A stretch of 61,016 bases of DNA, taken from Phycisphaerales bacterium (GTDB lineage Bacteria > Planctomycetota > Phycisphaerae > Phycisphaerales > UBA1924). Positions 8,331 through 18,061 of the stretch are shown piece by piece. Both the position numbers and the translations under genes were made by a program. The first letter of the stretch is position 1. Each line of letters starts with the position of its first letter. Under the pieces are notes generated by a model, which did not search any database, was not told the DNA's origin, and saw only the letters and a list, made by a program, of their open reading frames with translations. The stretch covers positions 1 to 61,016 of the forward strand of contig JALSHH010000028.1 of the NCBI GenBank assembly GCA_026982335.1. The letters run 5' to 3'.

Positions 8331-10254
8331 CGCCCACTTCCAGTTCTGCTTCAGGTTCGACAATTGGCCTGATTTTATAATCGAGTGCAGATTCACCCGG
8401 TGCGAGTTGATTGGCATCGGGCACCACGAAATCAATCCGCGAACGATCAAGCGTTGTGCCCATTGCTTTGTGCAGGTCCACGATCGCGATGTTGTAGTTC
8501 ACTTGGGCCAAAGCTTCGGCGATCTCAGCATTGGCGAGCGAATCTTGCTGATTGAGCTCGAGATTCAACCGTTCGACCGAGTACCCGGCATTGGTCAGCT
8601 CTTTTTCGACAATCAATGCCCGTAACGCTTCGCTCTGGGCCACTCGCGAGAGGGTGGATTGCTCGATCAGGGCGTTGTTGGTGACGATCGCGTTGAGGGC
8701 GAGTTTGATTTCAAATACGATATTCTGGGCGCTCTGTCGATAGGCGACGACTGATTGCATCCGATCAAGCCTGGCCTTGCGATACCCGGCTTCTCCGAGC
8801 CGATTGCCGATGGGTTGCTCGAATCGAATGCCCAGAAGCCAGTCATCAATAAATCGGCTCGATCGTGCATCGGTGTAGGCGTCTTGGAATGAATCATTAA
8901 GCCCCAGCATTCGCGCCTGCGCGGTGATATCGAGCTTGGGCTTGCGGAGGTTCTTGGCGAGTTCTTGGCGGATGGTGGCATCGTCGACCGAGAGCAGGGC
9001 GATTTCCATTTCGGGTCGATTGGTGATGCCGTTGGTGATCGCGTCGAGAAGTGAATACGAGATCGGTTCGCTGATGACATCATCGCGAGGCACAATCAAC
9101 AACTCGCTGCCTACAGGCAGGCTTGGATCGTTCATCAAGAGTTTGAGCTGATCGCTGGCATTGCGCAGGTTGGTTCGTGCGACGAGCAGGTCAGATTTTC
9201 GTCGCTCGACGCGTGCGACGGCATCGGCAACTTGGGCCTGGCGTGCATCTTGCACCCGCCTTGCTTTGATATCATCGCGAACCTGAATTCCTCGTTCGAG
9301 GAGTTTGGCGCGGATAATGAGTTCCTTGTACCGAAGGACAAGGGTCCAGTATGCTTTTTCGGTCTCGGCAGCTGCTTGGATCAAAGACGATTTGAGTGAA
9401 GCCACACTCGACCGTTCTGCGTTGCGGGCGATGTAGACTTCGGCCATATTGGTGTCACGCCCGAACCCCTGCATCAAAGGCTGGGTGATATCGAGCACCA
9501 TATTCGAAGCGTTGGCTGGGTTGGGTACCGGAGAGGTCCCAAAGAATGAACTCTCGATATTCGAGTAGTTGATTGCATTGGTGAGCTGGATGGTTCCCCC
9601 GGTGGTAAGCTGCCGAGAAACCCCGGCCGACGCATCGCCCGTCTGTGTGATGTTCTGGGCAATCTGAGCCGATCCTGCAAAGGCGAACCCGGGCTGGGGG
9701 ATGATCGAATCCTGATACTGGGCCGAGGCAAAGAATAACCAATCGAATTGGGCTTGGGCTTGGGTCAGCAGGGTCTGGGAAATGGCGGGGGCGAAACTGG
9801 CAATTTCGACATCGAGGTTGTTGGCCGCAGCCGTCTGAATCGCCTGTTCGAGTGAGAGTCCAATGAGTTTGGTGGGCTGACCCATGAGGTCGTTGCCAAT
9901 GAGGGTGGAAATTGGGTCATCTCCAGTGGGTGAGTTTGCCCTGAGTTCGGCAAGATATCCGGCGGTTGAAAACTCCCGCTCGATTTGCTCGAGGTGGTCT
10001 TCACGGATTTCGAGTTTGGAGAGATCAAGTTGGGTGCCGAGTTGACGGGGTTGTGGGTTTTCTTTGGCATGCTCGATCTCCATCTCGATCGCCCGGATCA
10101 TCGCCTGCTGGAGTTCTTTTTCACTTTGACGCTCGATTGGCGAAGAGCATCCCCCAAGACCACCAAGGCAAAGCCCAGCGGCAAGGATTGCGCCAATCCC
10201 GGTAGAGGCGGCCAAAGGGGCGAAGACTCGATGATTGCGTGGATTCATAGCCAT
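8323..10254 (-). CDS. TolC-like outer-membrane efflux lipoprotein
   Basis: About 643 residues with two outer-membrane-efflux (OEP) repeats: long coiled-coil helices rich in Arg/Ala/Glu (for example A-R-R-V-Q-D-A-R-Q-A-Q-V-A-D-A-V) and paired beta segments. The N-terminus has a hydrophobic stretch and lipobox L-G-G-C, predicting lipidation at Cys36. It should form the trimeric outer-membrane channel of a tripartite exporter or type I secretion system; no fusion protein or inner-membrane pump is adjacent. ATG 10254 is preceded by TACCGT at a 6-nt gap; ATG 10248 with GGAG upstream is the alternative. It overlaps sua5 by 8 bases and is divergent from the gene at 10379. Confidence 0.88.
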   Translation of the reverse strand: MAMNPRNHRVFAPLAASTGIGAILAAGLCLGGLGGCSSPIERQSEKELQQAMIRAIEMEIEHAKENPQPRQLGTQLDLSKLEIREDHLEQIEREFSTAGYLAELRANSPTGDDPISTLIGNDLMGQPTKLIGLSLEQAIQTAAANNLDVEIASFAPAISQTLLTQAQAQFDWLFFASAQYQDSIIPQPGFAFAGSAQIAQNITQTGDASAGVSRQLTTGGTIQLTNAINYSNIESSFFGTSPVPNPANASNMVLDITQPLMQGFGRDTNMAEVYIARNAERSSVASLKSSLIQAAAETEKAYWTLVLRYKELIIRAKLLERGIQVRDDIKARRVQDARQAQVADAVARVERRKSDLLVARTNLRNASDQLKLLMNDPSLPVGSELLIVPRDDVISEPISYSLLDAITNGITNRPEMEIALLSVDDATIRQELAKNLRKPKLDITAQARMLGLNDSFQDAYTDARSSRFIDDWLLGIRFEQPIGNRLGEAGYRKARLDRMQSVVAYRQSAQNIVFEIKLALNAIVTNNALIEQSTLSRVAQSEALRALIVEKELTNAGYSVERLNLELNQQDSLANAEIAEALAQVNYNIAIVDLHKAMGTTLDRSRIDFVVPDANQLAPGESALDYKIRPIVEPEAELEVGDE

Positions 10255-10260
10255 GCTCCA

Positions 10261-10266
10261 ACGGTA
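10261..10266 (-). promoter_or_regulatory. -10-like box (TACCGT) for TolC-like gene
   Basis: On the minus strand TACCGT ends 6 nt before ATG 10254. A GGAG also lies here and could instead serve ATG 10248. Confidence 0.35.
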
Positions 10267-10378
10267 GGTTGGGTAGAATGAGGTGTCGTTGTGCTTGCAA
10301 GAGAACCTCGTTGGCGGGGACGGATACACTCTGGCAGGGAGATACGGCCCGGATTTGGAACAGCCCAGGAGCTTAGCC

Positions 10379-11773
10379 ATGCGAAAGAACACGCAGACGA
10401 CCAGAATTTCGATTGCCACCTGTGTCCTCGGGGTTGCCCTTACTGGAGGCTCGGTGTCTGTATTGGCCGAATCTATAGGTTTTGAGGTCTCTCAAGAGAC
10501 CGTCCAGGCGGATTTACCACTTCGGATTATCAAAGCGGATCAGTCTTTTCTTCGCAGTGGTGACCAGGATGTCTTTTATGCTGTTGCTGAGCTCGATGCC
10601 AACACCCCCTTGCAAGTTATTGGGACCTCCGGCGCCTACACCAAGGTTCTTTTGCCTGATTCAATAGGTGCTTTTGTGCCGGCCAACGAGGTGGAGGTCG
10701 GTCCGGAGGCCAAGACACTGACTCTGATTGTCGATTCCAAACTCCGTGCTCCATCGCACCTGCTGGGGCTTGCCGGGTCATGGAAGGCGCTTTATGCGAC
10801 CGCGCTGCCTTCGGGAATGACACTCAAAGTCGCCGAGACACTCAAAAATGATGCCGGTACCGTTTTGGGCTATCGCGTCATCGCCCCGACGAGTCCCTCA
10901 GGGGAGTTGCCTGTTGCTTATATCAAGACGACAGCGCTTCGCGATGCCACGGCAGAGGAAATCCGTGCATTCAAAGATACTGGTGCGATTGGGTCGACCA
11001 AGCCCGCCGAGCAACAGACGCCGACTGTGATTGACCCTTCCGATTCAGCGCATGGTCAAAAGGAAAGTCAAAAGGAAACCCAAGAAGAGCATAACGGCCA
11101 AGTTGATCGTTCGATGATGGATGAAATGGAGATGCCTTCTTCTGCGTCTGTCGAGATTAAAAACGCAACACCGATCAAAGGTGAAGCAGTTTCCGATTCG
11201 GTTCGTCGTACAGCACCCAGTGGGCGTGTGAGTGCTTCAGCTCTTGAAGATCTCGAAGCGGCGTTCGATTTGGCGCGATCGTTGCCTAAGGTCGAACTCG
11301 ACGAGGCACTCGACGAACTTTACGCAGAGTTTACCCGCACGCGCGCTCAGGCCCAAGATGGGTCATCATTGGCCAATGCCCTCGATCAGCGTCTTGAATG
11401 GCTTGATATTCGGATGAAGTCGCGCGACCAACGCCGGGCGATATCAGCGACTCTGGCTGCTTACGATGCCAAGGCGGATGAACTTGCCGGGGATATTCAG
11501 GCGTGGCAAGATGGGCGGGCGTATCAACTCGTCGGGCGCATGGTGACGAGTGCGATTTATACTGGCGATCGATTGCCGTTACTCTATCGCATCCAGGCAA
11601 CTGATCCAGTTACTGGTGTTCGGCGCACTATTGGGTATGTTGCGCCCAAGAGCGAACAGGATTTTCGGCATCTTCTTGGGCGGGTCGTCGGTGTTGTCGG
11701 AAAAGCAAACAAAGATCAATCCCTCAAACTCATTGTCATCGAGCCTCAGCGCATCGATTCTATGCCTGAATGA
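10379..11773 (+). CDS. Secreted protein with tandem SH3-like domains, function unknown
   Basis: 464 residues from ATG 10379, which has AGGAG about 8 nt upstream and opens a clean signal peptide (M-R-K-N-T-Q to V-L-A-E-S). The N-terminal ~190 residues look like two bacterial SH3-type barrels: a first V-x-A-D-x-P-L-R-I-I-K to A-F-V-P-A-N-E segment and a second D-S-K-L-R-A-P-S-H to V-A-Y-I-K. A low-complexity linker (~210-290) and a helical C-terminal half follow, ending in a small beta domain (Y-Q-L-V-G-R-M to I-G-Y-V-A-P-K). Such proteins often bind the cell wall, but no catalytic motif is visible. The FIST gene follows 27 nt downstream and is probably co-transcribed. Confidence 0.75.
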   Translation: MRKNTQTTRISIATCVLGVALTGGSVSVLAESIGFEVSQETVQADLPLRIIKADQSFLRSGDQDVFYAVAELDANTPLQVIGTSGAYTKVLLPDSIGAFVPANEVEVGPEAKTLTLIVDSKLRAPSHLLGLAGSWKALYATALPSGMTLKVAETLKNDAGTVLGYRVIAPTSPSGELPVAYIKTTALRDATAEEIRAFKDTGAIGSTKPAEQQTPTVIDPSDSAHGQKESQKETQEEHNGQVDRSMMDEMEMPSSASVEIKNATPIKGEAVSDSVRRTAPSGRVSASALEDLEAAFDLARSLPKVELDEALDELYAEFTRTRAQAQDGSSLANALDQRLEWLDIRMKSRDQRRAISATLAAYDAKADELAGDIQAWQDGRAYQLVGRMVTSAIYTGDRLPLLYRIQATDPVTGVRRTIGYVAPKSEQDFRHLLGRVVGVVGKANKDQSLKLIVIEPQRIDSMPE

Positions 11774-11800
11774 TTCCGTTTACCCAAGTAACCCAACTCA

Positions 11801-13096
11801 ATGTCTCAAGAATCAAGTGCTGATCTCGATGCAATCAAGATGGTGACTGCGCTTTCGACGCATCAAGACCCCATCGGTGCAGCCTTGCAGGTTGCCGATC
11901 GGATTCAATCGCAGCTTGGTTCATCGCCCGATTTGTTGATGCTCTTTGTCACGCGTCATCATGCCAGGAGAATGGGCATGATTGCCGATACTTTGCGTGA
12001 TGAGCTTCGTTCATCGCACATGCTGGGGATCACGGCATCTGGTGTGATGTTGGGTCCCACCGAGCTTGAGCAGGGAGCAGGTTTGTCGGTTATGGCGTGC
12101 CGATTTCCGGGTGTGCGGATCAATCCGTTTTGGATCGATCATCTCTCGCCGAGGGATTCGATGGAGGTTCGAGCAGCAGCCCTGTCCGACCGCATTGGTG
12201 CATCGGAAGATATGCGGGCGACACTTTTCTTTGCCGATCCATATTCGGTCCCAATGGTGAACCTGATTCCCGCGCTCAGTGCGGCGCGGATGCAGGTTGT
12301 CACTGAGTCGGGACGGGTGGATCACATTGGCACCATTCTCGGAGGTATGGCTTCGGCGGGCAACCGCGCCAACACCAACACCTTGCTCCTCGATGGCGAG
12401 ATCCGCAACTCAGGGGCGATGGGCGTTACACTTTCGGGACCGATCCAGGTTGACACCATCGTCTCGCAAGGATGCCGGCCCATCGGGCATCCGATGATTA
12501 TCACCAAAGCGCGAGGTAATCTCCTGCTCGAACTCGGAGGCATCCGGGCAGTTGATGCCATTCGGGATCTGATCGCGCAACTCAACGAAACCGACAAAGC
12601 TCTTTTGGCCGATGGGTTGGTGATGGGACGCGTTATTAACGAGAGCAAATCCCACTTTGGCAGAGGCGATTTTCTGATCCGCAACATCATGGGTGGCGAT
12701 GAGACTTCCGGAGCCGTCGCGGTGGCGGATTTGGTGCATGCTGGGCAGACGATTCAACTCCACCTTCACGACGAACAAACCGCCCGCGAAGACTTCTCGC
12801 TTCTGCTCGATGGGCAAAGGCTCTATTCCAAGCCCGCCGGGGCCTTGTTGATCTCGTGTGCCAGCCGAGGCAGTGTATTCTTTGGCCACCTGGGGCATGA
12901 CGCCGCTGCGATTACTTATGCTTTTGATCAGAAGCCTGACGGAGCGAATCTTGCCAAATCGGGGACCGAGGTCGACCCCCAGGCAGGGATTCCAGCAGCG
13001 GGTTTCTTCGCGGCCGGGGAGATCGGCCCGGTGGATGATCAAATCTTCTATCATGGACATGCAGCGGTCGTTGCATTGTTCCGTGATCCTGAATAG
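11801..13096 (+). CDS. FIST-domain sensory protein
   Basis: 431 residues. FIST domains bind small ligands, probably amino acids, and feed signalling proteins. Residues ~15-240 are the FIST N part (F-V-T-R-H-H, then [10 protein letters not shown]). Residues ~260-430 are the FIST C part, with [26 protein letters not shown] and a final [11 protein letters not shown]. There is no attached kinase, GGDEF or transmembrane segment, so it is a stand-alone cytoplasmic form. It lies 27 nt after a secreted SH3-like gene; dnaK follows after 229 nt with its own promoter. Confidence 0.9.
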   Translation: MSQESSADLDAIKMVTALSTHQDPIGAALQVADRIQSQLGSSPDLLMLFVTRHHARRMGMIADTLRDELRSSHMLGITASGVMLGPTELEQGAGLSVMACRFPGVRINPFWIDHLSPRDSMEVRAAALSDRIGASEDMRATLFFADPYSVPMVNLIPALSAARMQVVTESGRVDHIGTILGGMASAGNRANTNTLLLDGEIRNSGAMGVTLSGPIQVDTIVSQGCRPIGHPMIITKARGNLLLELGGIRAVDAIRDLIAQLNETDKALLADGLVMGRVINESKSHFGRGDFLIRNIMGGDETSGAVAVADLVHAGQTIQLHLHDEQTAREDFSLLLDGQRLYSKPAGALLISCASRGSVFFGHLGHDAAAITYAFDQKPDGANLAKSGTEVDPQAGIPAAGFFAAGEIGPVDDQIFYHGHAAVVALFRDPE

Positions 13097-13227
13097 CCCG
13101 GCATCCTTGGTTCCCTTTGGGTTCTTGAGGGTGCTTTGGGGCTCTGCCAATCTGACAGTCATATGCACTTCGGGCACCCGAGCAGGGCACACGAGAGCCT
13201 ACAAGGGGGTAATTCGTCGAAATGAAA

Positions 13228-13243
13228 TGGCACGGCAGTTGCA
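13228..13243 (+). promoter_or_regulatory. Sigma-54 promoter upstream of dnaK
   Basis: TGGCACG-GCAG-TTGCA is a full match to the RpoN consensus TGGCACG-N4-TTGCW. The GG (13229-13230) and GC (13241-13242) are separated by the required 10 bases. A start near 13253 would leave a ~70-nt leader before the dnaK Shine-Dalgarno. I see no CIRCE element here. Confidence 0.75.
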
Positions 13244-13325
13244 ACTTTTGTGCGGAATCACACACATTACCATTCCCCACTGGGCCTCATCAGCCAAATC
13301 GGGGATTGACAGAAGGAGGCTTATC

Positions 13326-15239
13326 ATGGGAAAAATCATCGGAATCGATCTGGGAACCACCAACTCAGTCGTCGCGGTCATGGAGGGCGACACGCCTAAG
13401 GTGCTTATTAATAGCTCGGGCAATCGCACGACACCCTCGGTCGTCGGATTCACCGACAAAGGCGAGCGCCTCGTCGGGCAACAGGCCAAGCATCAACAGG
13501 TGACCAACCCCAAGAACACCGTGTTTTCGATCAAACGGTTCATGGGTCGGCGTCACAAAGAAGTCAGTTCAGAAGAAAAACTCATACCCTACGAAATCAC
13601 CGGTGGGCCTGAAGATTTCGTGAAGGTCAATGTGCGAGGCGAAGAGTTCACGCCTCAGCAAATTTCGGCAATGATCTTGGGTGAACTCAAACGCACCGCG
13701 GAAGACTATCTGGGCGAAACCGTCACCGAAGCGGTGATTACCGTTCCGGCATACTTCAATGATGCCCAACGCCAAGCAACCAAAGACGCAGGCGAAATCG
13801 CAGGATTGAGTGTCAAGCGGATCATTAACGAGCCCACCGCTGCAGCCCTTGCTTATGGGCTCGACAAGAAGACGAACGAAAAGATCGCGGTCTTCGACCT
13901 TGGTGGCGGGACCTTCGATGTCTCGATCCTCGATGTCGGCGACGGTGTCTTTGAGGTCCTCTCAACCAATGGCGATACGCACTTGGGCGGCGACGACTGG
14001 GATCAACGACTCATCGACTTCATCGCTGAAGAGTTCCGCAAGAGCGAAGGCGTGGACTTGACCACCGATGCAATGGCGATGCAGCGGCTCAAAGAAGCTG
14101 CCGAGAAAGCCAAGATCGAGCTTTCGAACTCACAGGAAACCACCATCAACCTGCCATTCATCACTGCGACCGATGCGGGGCCAAAGCATCTCCAGCAGAC
14201 ACTCTCGCGATCGAAGTTTGAATCGCTCTGTGACGATCTCTTCGATCGTGTTAAGGAACCATGCCTTAACGCCCTCAAGGATGCCGGGATTGATATCTCC
14301 AAGATCGACGAGGTCGTGCTCGTTGGTGGTTCGACGCGGATGCCCAAAGTCCAGGAAATCGTCAAGGAACTCTTCGGCAAAGAGCCCAACAAAACGGTCA
14401 ATCCTGACGAAGTGGTTGCCATTGGCGCAGCCGTTCAGGGTGGCGTGCTCAGCGGCGATGTCAAAGATGTGCTGCTCCTCGATGTGACTCCATTGTCGCT
14501 CGGTGTCGAAACCATGGGCGGCGTGATGACCAAGCTCATCGAACGCAACACGACCATTCCGACAAGCAAGAAAGAAATTTTCTCGACCGCTGCGGATAAT
14601 CAGCCTTCGGTACAAATCCATGTGCTTCAGGGTGAACGGGAGTTTGCCAAAGATAACCGGACGCTTGGGATGTTCGAGCTTGCCGATATTCCACCAGCAG
14701 CACGCGGCACGCCTCAGATTGAGGTCGAGTTTGCTATTGATGCCAACGGCATCTTGCAAGTGACGGCCACCGACAAGGGCACGGGTAAGAAGGCCGACAT
14801 CCGTATCGAAAATTCGGGCGGACTTGATGCTGCGGAGATCGACAAGATGAAGGCCGATGCCGAGGCTCATGCGGAGGAAGATAAGAAACGGCGTGAACTG
14901 GTCGATCTCAAAAACCGAGCCGACGGTACCATCGCCCAGATCCGCAAGAGTGTCGAAGAGCACGGTGAAAAGGTGACACCCGAGATTCGTTCTTCGATCG
15001 AATCTGCGATTTCGAGCCTCGAAACCAAGCTCAAGGACGAATCAATCACTGCTGAAGCCATCGAAGCGGGGCTCAAAGAGCTTGATTCTGCCTCGATGGA
15101 ACTTGGCAAGGTGATTTATGAAGCCAGTGCTGCTCAAGCAGGCGATGCCGCCGCATCGCCTGGGCCAGAAGCATCGCCGCCATCGAATGATCCTGATGTG
15201 ATCGATGCCGAGTATGAAGTGAAGGATGACGACAAGTAA
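13326..15239 (+). CDS. dnaK: Molecular chaperone DnaK (Hsp70)
   Basis: 637 residues. This ATP-driven chaperone binds exposed hydrophobic segments in nascent or damaged proteins. The ATPase domain (1-~385) shows [10 protein letters not shown] near the start, [11 protein letters not shown] and [10 protein letters not shown]; the substrate domain (~390-505) and helical lid follow, and the tail ends in [14 protein letters not shown], close to the usual D-x-E-Y/F-E-V-K-D end. ATG 13326 is fixed by AGAAGGAGG directly upstream; the open frame further 5' overlaps the FIST gene and is not used. No dnaJ or grpE is adjacent. A consensus sigma-54 site upstream suggests unusual regulation, and a terminator follows. 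Confidence 0.98.
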   Translation: MGKIIGIDLGTTNSVVAVMEGDTPKVLINSSGNRTTPSVVGFTDKGERLVGQQAKHQQVTNPKNTVFSIKRFMGRRHKEVSSEEKLIPYEITGGPEDFVKVNVRGEEFTPQQISAMILGELKRTAEDYLGETVTEAVITVPAYFNDAQRQATKDAGEIAGLSVKRIINEPTAAALAYGLDKKTNEKIAVFDLGGGTFDVSILDVGDGVFEVLSTNGDTHLGGDDWDQRLIDFIAEEFRKSEGVDLTTDAMAMQRLKEAAEKAKIELSNSQETTINLPFITATDAGPKHLQQTLSRSKFESLCDDLFDRVKEPCLNALKDAGIDISKIDEVVLVGGSTRMPKVQEIVKELFGKEPNKTVNPDEVVAIGAAVQGGVLSGDVKDVLLLDVTPLSLGVETMGGVMTKLIERNTTIPTSKKEIFSTAADNQPSVQIHVLQGEREFAKDNRTLGMFELADIPPAARGTPQIEVEFAIDANGILQVTATDKGTGKKADIRIENSGGLDAAEIDKMKADAEAHAEEDKKRRELVDLKNRADGTIAQIRKSVEEHGEKVTPEIRSSIESAISSLETKLKDESITAEAIEAGLKELDSASMELGKVIYEASAAQAGDAAASPGPEASPPSNDPDVIDAEYEVKDDDK

Positions 15240-15262
15240 TCCTTCAAAGGTTTGAGTCAACA

Positions 15263-15288
15263 GACCCGTTCCGTTTGGGCGGGTTTTT
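15263..15288 (+). terminator. Rho-independent terminator of dnaK
   Basis: ACCCG (15264-15268) pairs with CGGGT (15280-15284) with some extension into the flanks, followed by a T6 run reaching the 3' end of the convergent gene. Confidence 0.75.
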
Positions 15289-16211
15289 TATTTGAATTTT
15301 GGCTTTGGAAGTTCAAGTCCATCGTGCGTCCAGAAGATCGAAAATGGAACACGGGAGCGAGGCGGGAGGGTGAGTTGAATCACAAACCGTGCAATCTTTC
15401 GTCCAAGAAACACGCCCAGAAGGATGACGGGGAGCTGGATGAGCATCGCAATTGGATTCAGCACACTGATATACAAATCCTTGGCGATCTCCGATGCTTG
15501 GTGGGCAAAAAACATTGGTGGCGAAAAATTGACATATGCCAAAACAATAATGAGCACGCTCGCAGCAATTGGTACAATGGCTGCCCGCTTTGGGCTCCCT
15601 CCGAGCAAGACAATGCTCCAGAACACGCCCGTGAGAAATGCAACGATCCAAGCAGGGATCACAAAAAGTATGTTCGAGCGGTCGAAATTGTTCCAAAGCC
15701 CGCCAAATTCGGCGACGATCTCGTCGAGATGTTCATCGGCCCAGTCGCTTGGAATGCTGACCCATTGGTAATACACCTCGGGGGTGGTTGCCCATCCGGT
15801 AATACTTGTCGTTGTTCCGTTTTCTTCTGCCCAGGTGCAGTACGCTTTTCCGATTTCTTTTGCAAGCGGATCGCTGATGGTGCGTGTAAGGCTGTCGGTG
15901 AAAGTGCCAACAATGAGGATCTGTATGACAAAGGCAAACAGCAACACCACGACCCATGCTCCTGCGATCAACGCACGGAACCGGTTGACCCAGTGCGACA
16001 TGGTCGGATACGACTGCAACGCGGCGACCGTGCCACACTCTGGGCATCGGGCGATGGCGAGTTGATAATGTTCCTCTTTGATTACTGCCTGCCCGAAGAG
16101 ATTGAATCCGCATTGAATGCATGCACGATCGGCGCGGATGCTCTCGATGTGTTCGGCAGCCTTGCCATGAACCGGGGGGGGCTGGTCGTGTGTGTCGTTC
16201 TTTGCGTTCAT
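15288..16211 (-). CDS. Zinc-ribbon membrane protein, function unknown
   Basis: 307 residues from ATG 16211, 14 nt after the stop of the upstream gene, with a GGAAGAG sequence just before it. Cys31-x2-Cys34 (C-I-Q-C-G-F-N-L) and Cys56-x2-Cys59 (C-P-E-C-G) make a cytoplasmic zinc ribbon. About four or five transmembrane helices follow (residues ~75-100, ~185-210, ~220-245 and near 265-290), with a ~70-residue probably extracytoplasmic loop between the first two. It is co-oriented with a second ribbon-plus-membrane protein upstream. I cannot assign a function; the ribbon plus helices plan resembles many uncharacterised planctomycete proteins. Confidence 0.75.
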   Translation of the reverse strand: MNAKNDTHDQPPPVHGKAAEHIESIRADRACIQCGFNLFGQAVIKEEHYQLAIARCPECGTVAALQSYPTMSHWVNRFRALIAGAWVVVLLFAFVIQILIVGTFTDSLTRTISDPLAKEIGKAYCTWAEENGTTTSITGWATTPEVYYQWVSIPSDWADEHLDEIVAEFGGLWNNFDRSNILFVIPAWIVAFLTGVFWSIVLLGGSPKRAAIVPIAASVLIIVLAYVNFSPPMFFAHQASEIAKDLYISVLNPIAMLIQLPVILLGVFLGRKIARFVIQLTLPPRSRVPFSIFWTHDGLELPKPKFK

Positions 16212-16225
16212 ATCATCTCTTCCAT

Positions 16226-16915
16226 TCAATACTGTTTCACCTGTCGCTTCTTGATCTTTCGGCGAATTTTGCTCACCCGCTTGCGCGAACAGGTCTGAAT
16301 CATCCGGTTGAGGAAGACGCCCAAGATCATCCCGATACTCGCGACGATTGTCAGAAGCAAGAACATTTTTGAGCGACCAAGCATCTCGGGCGTGCTCGGA
16401 ATTTCGAGATTGGGACTGATGTTCATCATTTTTTTAATATGGTTCATGCCCCACCCGACAAGCCAATCGAAGGAAACGAAGACCGTGCTCGGGATCATCA
16501 AAATCAACCAGGCAGTCCAGAGTCGCTGGTGGGCATAAGCAACTCGTACAGCACCGCTTCCGAGCAAAACGAAGCAAATTGCAGCGAGTAGAAAATAAGT
16601 ATCATCGAGATCAATCGAGCTTGGCTCTAGGAAGTTGCCCCGGTTGTCCGTGAATACTGGCTCCATCGCCACTGACATCCCCGCGAGTGTTCCCCCAGCG
16701 AGGAGGGTGATGAGGATCGTGATGGTCAAGAGCCGAACCGATCGAAGGAGTTGCCGAATTTCCCGCCAGAATACTTGGTCGGGATGTTTTGTTCGTACAC
16801 AGGCCAGTTTACATTTGGGACAAATCACGATGGGCAAGCGGTAATGTCGATCGGGTACCGCGCGGATGCGGGCGAGTTCTGTCAAACAGGATGGGCAGAT
16901 GTGTGATCGGGGCAC
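16226..16915 (-). CDS. Zinc-ribbon membrane protein, function unknown
   Basis: 229 residues from GTG 16915. The first 40 residues hold C-P-S-C (Cys7, Cys10) and C-P-K-C (Cys32, Cys35), a small zinc ribbon. About four hydrophobic helices follow (residues ~60-80, ~108-128, ~135-155 and ~185-205), and the C-terminus is strongly basic (R-K-R-V-S-K-I-R-R-K-I-K-K-R), so it should be cytoplasmic. TATCCT lies 6 nt before the GTG with no Shine-Dalgarno, which supports this start. It forms a two-gene unit with the next zinc-ribbon gene. The function is unknown. Confidence 0.72.
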   Translation of the reverse strand: MPRSHICPSCLTELARIRAVPDRHYRLPIVICPKCKLACVRTKHPDQVFWREIRQLLRSVRLLTITILITLLAGGTLAGMSVAMEPVFTDNRGNFLEPSSIDLDDTYFLLAAICFVLLGSGAVRVAYAHQRLWTAWLILMIPSTVFVSFDWLVGWGMNHIKKMMNISPNLEIPSTPEMLGRSKMFLLLTIVASIGMILGVFLNRMIQTCSRKRVSKIRRKIKKRQVKQY

Positions 16916-16921
16916 GCTTTG

Positions 16922-16927
16922 AGGATA
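16922..16927 (-). promoter_or_regulatory. -10-like box (TATCCT) for zinc-ribbon gene
   Basis: On the minus strand TATCCT ends 6 nt before GTG 16915; there is no Shine-Dalgarno. It supports a leaderless GTG start. Confidence 0.5.
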
Positions 16928-17058
16928 CCGGATATTGAGGTTTGAGTTTCATTTTCATTGGGGTTGACTCTCCAAAACTTTGGGCCTTCCCTCTCTGTGC
17001 CAGTCTCGGGGACGAGGCGTGTTGGCCTTTGCAGATATCAAAAAGAGGTGGAATCCAC

Positions 17059-17994
17059 ATGAATATCAATCGAATCAATCAATCAGCCATCATTGCGATT
17101 GCAGCGGGTATGGGTTGTTCGTCGGTCGCACTTGCAGGTGAGACAAACACCAGCGCTCTCGAGCGATTTGAATCGGCCCGTATTGCCTTTGAAGAAGCCA
17201 AGGCCGAGCTTGAAGCTGCCAAGGCCCAGCTCGCCATGACCACAGGCGCCGGTGATATCGAAGTCGATGCCGAGGACTCGACAAGCCGCGTTCAACCCCA
17301 AGCCGAGCCAGAAGTCCCTGCCGATCCAAGTTCGTGGACCGATGGGTGGGATTGGGCAGCCAATGCCGGGTTTGGTGGTTCGTCGGGTAATACTGAAAAC
17401 TTCAACGCCCGGCTTTCGCTCGGCGGACAACGCAACACTTCCAAATACGAAACCTCGCTCGTATTGGCCTATCTCTATGGCACCTCCGAGGGCACCAAAA
17501 ATACTGCGCGAGGCGAGCTGCGCATCAAAAACGATTGGCTGACCGACGGCAAGTGGCGCTACTTCGCCCAAGGTGGATACGAATACGATGAGTTTCAAGC
17601 ATGGCAGCACCGATTCAGTGCCGCAATCGGTGTGGGATACGAATTCATCAAAGATGACAAAACCACCCTCGTCGGACGCGTTGGTTTGGGTGCTTCCTAC
17701 GATACCGGTAACCAGGCAGAGGAAAAGCTCATCCCTGAAGGACTCTTGGGACTCGACTGGACCTACCAGTATTCCGAGAATACCAAGCTTGTCGCCTCGA
17801 CGACCTACTACCCAAACTTCGATGATTTCGGCGAGTTCCGCTGGCATTCAGGCGCAGGCATCGAGGTCGTCCTCGACGCCGAGACCGGCATGACCATGAA
17901 CGCCGGCTTCGAGCACCGACATGACTCCGACCCAGGGACAGGCGTCAAGCCCAACGATGTCGATTACTACATGGGTGTTGGGTGGAAGTTCTGA
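17059..17994 (+). CDS. DUF481-family outer-membrane protein
   Basis: 311 residues from ATG 17059 with AGAGGTGG upstream. Residues 1-27 form a signal peptide (ending A-L-A-G-E). A short Glu/Ala coiled coil follows (residues ~33-62), then a linker, then a ~220-residue beta-barrel starting S-W-T-D-G-W-D-W and ending V-G-W-K-F. Barrel phrases such as N-A-R-L-S-L-G-G-Q and G-V-G-Y-E-F match the DUF481/YdiY salt-induced outer-membrane family. The coiled coil could trimerise or contact peptidoglycan. It is monocistronic with a terminator directly after. Confidence 0.87.
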   Translation: MNINRINQSAIIAIAAGMGCSSVALAGETNTSALERFESARIAFEEAKAELEAAKAQLAMTTGAGDIEVDAEDSTSRVQPQAEPEVPADPSSWTDGWDWAANAGFGGSSGNTENFNARLSLGGQRNTSKYETSLVLAYLYGTSEGTKNTARGELRIKNDWLTDGKWRYFAQGGYEYDEFQAWQHRFSAAIGVGYEFIKDDKTTLVGRVGLGASYDTGNQAEEKLIPEGLLGLDWTYQYSENTKLVASTTYYPNFDDFGEFRWHSGAGIEVVLDAETGMTMNAGFEHRHDSDPGTGVKPNDVDYYMGVGWKF

Positions 17995-18022
17995 GTGATT
18001 CTTGAAATCAAATTCTCAAAAT

Positions 18023-18043
18023 GCGGCCAAAAGGTCGCTTTTT
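18023..18043 (+). terminator. Rho-independent terminator of DUF481 gene
   Basis: GCGGCC (18023-18028), AAAA loop, GGTCGC (18033-18038) with one G-U pair, then five T. Confidence 0.8.
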
Positions 18044-18061
18044 GTATGAAAACTCTTTGTG

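Noticed and set aside
13097..13325. CIRCE or sigma-32 heat-shock element upstream of dnaK
   Set aside because: Neither TTAGCACTC-N9-GAGTGCTAA nor a CTTGAA/CCCCAT pair is present.
14130..14963. Long open frame antisense to dnaK
   Set aside because: Mirror frame of a strongly codon-biased gene; no start signal and no family-like content.
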